From: Streptomyces sp. SKN60
GTDB taxonomy: Bacteria; Actinomycetota; Actinomycetes; Streptomycetales; Streptomycetaceae
Direction: 5' to 3'
Assembly: GCF_026236535.1 (NCBI RefSeq)
Contig: NZ_JAHTMW010000018.1
Location: 1-64,000 of the forward strand
DNA length: 64,000 bases
Positions 62,134 to 64,000 of this stretch are shown one piece after another. Position 1 is the first letter of the stretch. The number at the start of each line of letters is the position of its first letter. Below the pieces are notes generated by a model. The model saw only the letters and a list, made by a program, of their open reading frames with translations. It did not search any database and was not told where the DNA came from. A program made the position numbers and the translations under genes.

Positions 62134-62916
62134 ATGGACGACAAGCCGCTCAAGACCCCGCCGCCCTACCCCATCGCCAGCGTGGACCACGCGCTGCGGG
62201 CGGCGACCATCCTGCAGCTGGAGGGCGGCGCGAGCGTGTCGCAGATCGCCGAACGCCTGGGCGTGGCACGGTCGACCGCCCACCGGATCCTGGCGATGCT
62301 GGTCTACCGGGACTTCGCCGTGCAGGGCGACGACCGCGAGTACCGCGCGGGCCCGGTCCTGGAGCTGGCCTCGCATTCCCAGTCCCTGGTCTCCCGGCTG
62401 CGGACCGCGGCCCTGCCCCATCTGCACCGGGTCGTCGACCTCCTAGACGAGACCGCGAACCTGATCGTGCGGACCGGGGACACGGTGCGGTTCATCGCCA
62501 GCGTCGAGTGCGGGCAGGCCCTGCGGGTCGGCTCCCGCGAGGGCATGGTGTTCCCGGCCCACCGCACCACGGCGGGCCTGCTGCTGCTCGCCGACCTCTC
62601 CGACGAGGAGCTCGACGAGGTGTACGCCGCCGAGCGGTACCGGGAGCGCCCGGCCGACCGGCCGGACCCCGACCGGCTGCGGGCGGAGCTGCGGCGGCTG
62701 CGGCGCAACGGCTTCGCCGTCAACCGGGGGCGTTCCGAGCGCGGCCTGGTCGCCGTCGGCGTACCGGTGCGCGACCGGGAGGGCACCGCGCTGGCGGGTC
62801 TGTCGGTGTCACTGCCCAGCGTGCGCTACGACCCGCACCGGCTGCGGTCCCTGGTCGCCACCATGGAGGCGGCGGCGCACGCCCTGGAGCGGGATCTCGG
62901 CGACGAGGGGCCCTGA
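62134..62916 (+). CDS. IclR-family regulator of the gentisate operon
   Basis: 260 residues from ATG 62134 with GGAGC upstream. Helix-turn-helix: GGASVSQIAERLGVARSTAH; effector domain with GMVFPAHRTTAGLLLLADLS. Divergent from the gentisate operon, with two inverted repeats between. Confidence 0.9.
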   Translation: MDDKPLKTPPPYPIASVDHALRAATILQLEGGASVSQIAERLGVARSTAHRILAMLVYRDFAVQGDDREYRAGPVLELASHSQSLVSRLRTAALPHLHRVVDLLDETANLIVRTGDTVRFIASVECGQALRVGSREGMVFPAHRTTAGLLLLADLSDEELDEVYAAERYRERPADRPDPDRLRAELRRLRRNGFAVNRGRSERGLVAVGVPVRDREGTALAGLSVSLPSVRYDPHRLRSLVATMEAAAHALERDLGDEGP

Positions 62917-62925
62917 CAGACGAGA

Positions 62926-62974
62926 GGGCCTGTACGGCACCGCCGCCCTCACGTCGGCGGTGTCGTACAGGCCC
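62926..62974. terminator. 20-bp hairpin between convergent genes
   Basis: GGGCCTGTACG (62926-62936) and CGTACAGGCCC (62964-62974) with an inner CACCGCCG/CGGCGGTG stem joined by a G-U pair. Strong bidirectional terminator. Confidence 0.75.
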
Positions 62975-62992
62975 TGCTCGGGCTCGGGCGAG

Positions 62993-63832
62993 TCAGTTGT
63001 TGATGACGAAGTCCGTGACCAGCCGGTTGAACTCGTCGGCGTGCTCCAACTGGGCCCAGTGGCCGCAGCGGTTGATGATGTGGGCGCGGGAGTCGGGTAT
63101 CGCGGCGTTGAGCATCATCGAGCCCTCCATGGTGGCGACGCGGTCGTCGCGCCCGTGGATGAGCAGGGTCGGTGCGGTGATGTCGCCGAGCCGGGACTGG
63201 TCGACCCAGATCGGGATGGGCGCGAAGGGGATCTTCTTCGCGACGTTCTCGAGGTGCTCGGGATGCTTCAGGGCGTTGGCGGAGCGCTCACGCATCAGCT
63301 CGGGGCTGGCGAACCTCTCCTTGTCGAAGACCATGATCTCGACGAGCCGCTCGAACATCTCCGGGCTGGGGTCCTGGTAGGTCCCGTACATGATCTTGAT
63401 GCCCTCGCTGGGGCCGCCCGCGCCGAACAGGAACGGCTTGGGCTGGATCGGCGGGCCCATGGTGATCAGGTGCGAGATCCGCTCGGGGTGTTCGAGGGTG
63501 AAGCGGATGGAGTTGTGGCCGCCCATCGAGTTGCCGACGATGGCCGCCTTGTCGATGCCGAGCGCGTCGAAGAGCTCGACGAGGACCTCGACGTGGTCGA
63601 TGGTGCCGAAGTCGACCGCGTCGGAGTCGCCCCAGCCGGGCATGTCGGGCGCGATGACGCGGAAGTGCCGGGCGAGCGCCTCGATGTTGGGCTGGTAGTT
63701 GCTCCAGCCGGTCGCGCCCGGGCCGCCGCCGTGCAGCAGCACGACGGGGTGGCCCTCGCCGGCCTCGTAGTAGTGGATCTTCCAGCGCGGCGTCTGGACG
63801 TCCTTGCCGATGACGTTCGGGTCGAGTGCCAC
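62993..63832 (-). CDS. Meta-cleavage product (C-C bond) hydrolase
   Basis: 279 residues from a GTG at 63832. VVLLHGGGPGATGWSNYQPN (oxyanion segment), KAAIVGNSMGGHNSIRFTLE (nucleophile Ser near 112), IHGRDDRVA (Asp) and INRCGHWAQLEHADEFNRLV (His) match MhpC/HsaD/BphD-type hydrolases. The GHW and GGGPGA motifs are specific to this group. It follows an extradiol dioxygenase and feeds the hydratase at 56254. Confidence 0.92.
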   Translation of the reverse strand: MALDPNVIGKDVQTPRWKIHYYEAGEGHPVVLLHGGGPGATGWSNYQPNIEALARHFRVIAPDMPGWGDSDAVDFGTIDHVEVLVELFDALGIDKAAIVGNSMGGHNSIRFTLEHPERISHLITMGPPIQPKPFLFGAGGPSEGIKIMYGTYQDPSPEMFERLVEIMVFDKERFASPELMRERSANALKHPEHLENVAKKIPFAPIPIWVDQSRLGDITAPTLLIHGRDDRVATMEGSMMLNAAIPDSRAHIINRCGHWAQLEHADEFNRLVTDFVINN

Positions 63833-63833
63833 G

Positions 63834-64000
63834 TCAGTGTCCGATCTTCGAGTTGGCGGCGCCGGCGGCGAGCATCTCCGCCACCGGACCCGCGGGCATG
63901 TGACCCCAGCTGTTCAGCTTGTCGAGGGTCTTGACCTCCCAGGTCGCGTCGTCGATGAGGATGCCTCCCCATCCGTACTCGACGTTGAAGCCCGAGGGCG
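63834..64000 (-). CDS. Extradiol ring-cleavage dioxygenase, C-terminal end
   Basis: Only the last 54 residues are in the window. They read PSGFNVEYGWGGILIDDATW, then LNSWGHMPAGP and end NSKIGH. The GWGG-(L/I)IDDATW-x-SxWGH pattern is the usual C-terminus of 2,3-dihydroxybiphenyl-type vicinal-oxygen-chelate dioxygenases. The stop overlaps nothing and the hydrolase GTG follows after 1 bp, so both are co-transcribed. Confidence 0.8.
   Translation of the reverse strand, partial: PSGFNVEYGWGGILIDDATWEVKTLDKLNSWGHMPAGPVAEMLAAGAANSKIGH

Overview
The window comes from a high-GC actinomycete and looks like Streptomyces. Third codon positions are strongly G/C, GTG starts are common, and GGAGG-type ribosome sites precede most genes. 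The secreted enzymes (alpha-amylase with starch-binding modules, alpha-lytic-type protease, CBM3-GH16, GH20), a probable mycothiol-dependent maleylpyruvate isomerase and an Imm49 protein fit that genus. Names were assigned from the translated sequence alone; no database search was run.

Layout. (1) About 1-29 kb is an accessory region full of debris. It holds broken genes on both strands, remnants of ISL3, IS21, IS5 and NF041680-type transposases, and gene fragments with frameshifts or in-frame stops. It also holds a decayed tRNA-like gene and at least ten scattered copies of a 28-nt type I-E-like CRISPR repeat with no cas genes. Four of those copies keep a 60-61 bp period near 19.7 kb. Intact genes here include an HxlR/Rossmann oxidoreductase pair, an AraC regulator, lipoproteins and small secreted proteins, a LysR/flavodoxin pair, an MFS exporter, an enolase with a divergent MarR regulator, a Uma2 nuclease, an ArsR-type regulator and an operon for a membrane-tethered Mrr-like nuclease.
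(2) About 29-43.3 kb holds polymer degradation and sugar uptake: ketopantoate reductase-like, large alpha-amylase, S1 protease, FAD oxidoreductase, CBM3-GH16, then GH20 hexosaminidase with a sugar ABC importer under a divergent GntR regulator. This last group resembles the dasR-dasABCD chitobiose system.
(3) About 43-54 kb is mixed housekeeping and stress genes: hydrolase, LysR, a cysteine-desulfurase-like protein, MarR with an Old Yellow Enzyme, LysE with Lrp, and Imm49.
(4) About 54-64 kb is an aromatic-catabolism block. A meta-cleavage lower pathway (hydratase, acylating acetaldehyde dehydrogenase, aldolase) sits beside one IclR regulator. A gentisate pathway (3-hydroxybenzoate 6-hydroxylase, maleylpyruvate isomerase, fumarylpyruvate hydrolase, gentisate dioxygenase) sits beside a second IclR regulator. 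A C-C hydrolase and the end of an extradiol dioxygenase lie at the right edge.

Regulation is readable in several places. The MFS promoter at 11.5 kb carries four CTTGA-N5-TCAAG-like boxes, three of them spaced exactly 21 bp apart. The same box lies between the MarR and Old Yellow Enzyme genes 38 kb away, so the two loci may share a regulator. The enolase/MarR interval carries two 15-bp palindromes. The ABC/GntR interval carries five TGACCAG-type repeats, and the gentisate/IclR interval carries a perfect 9-bp inverted repeat.
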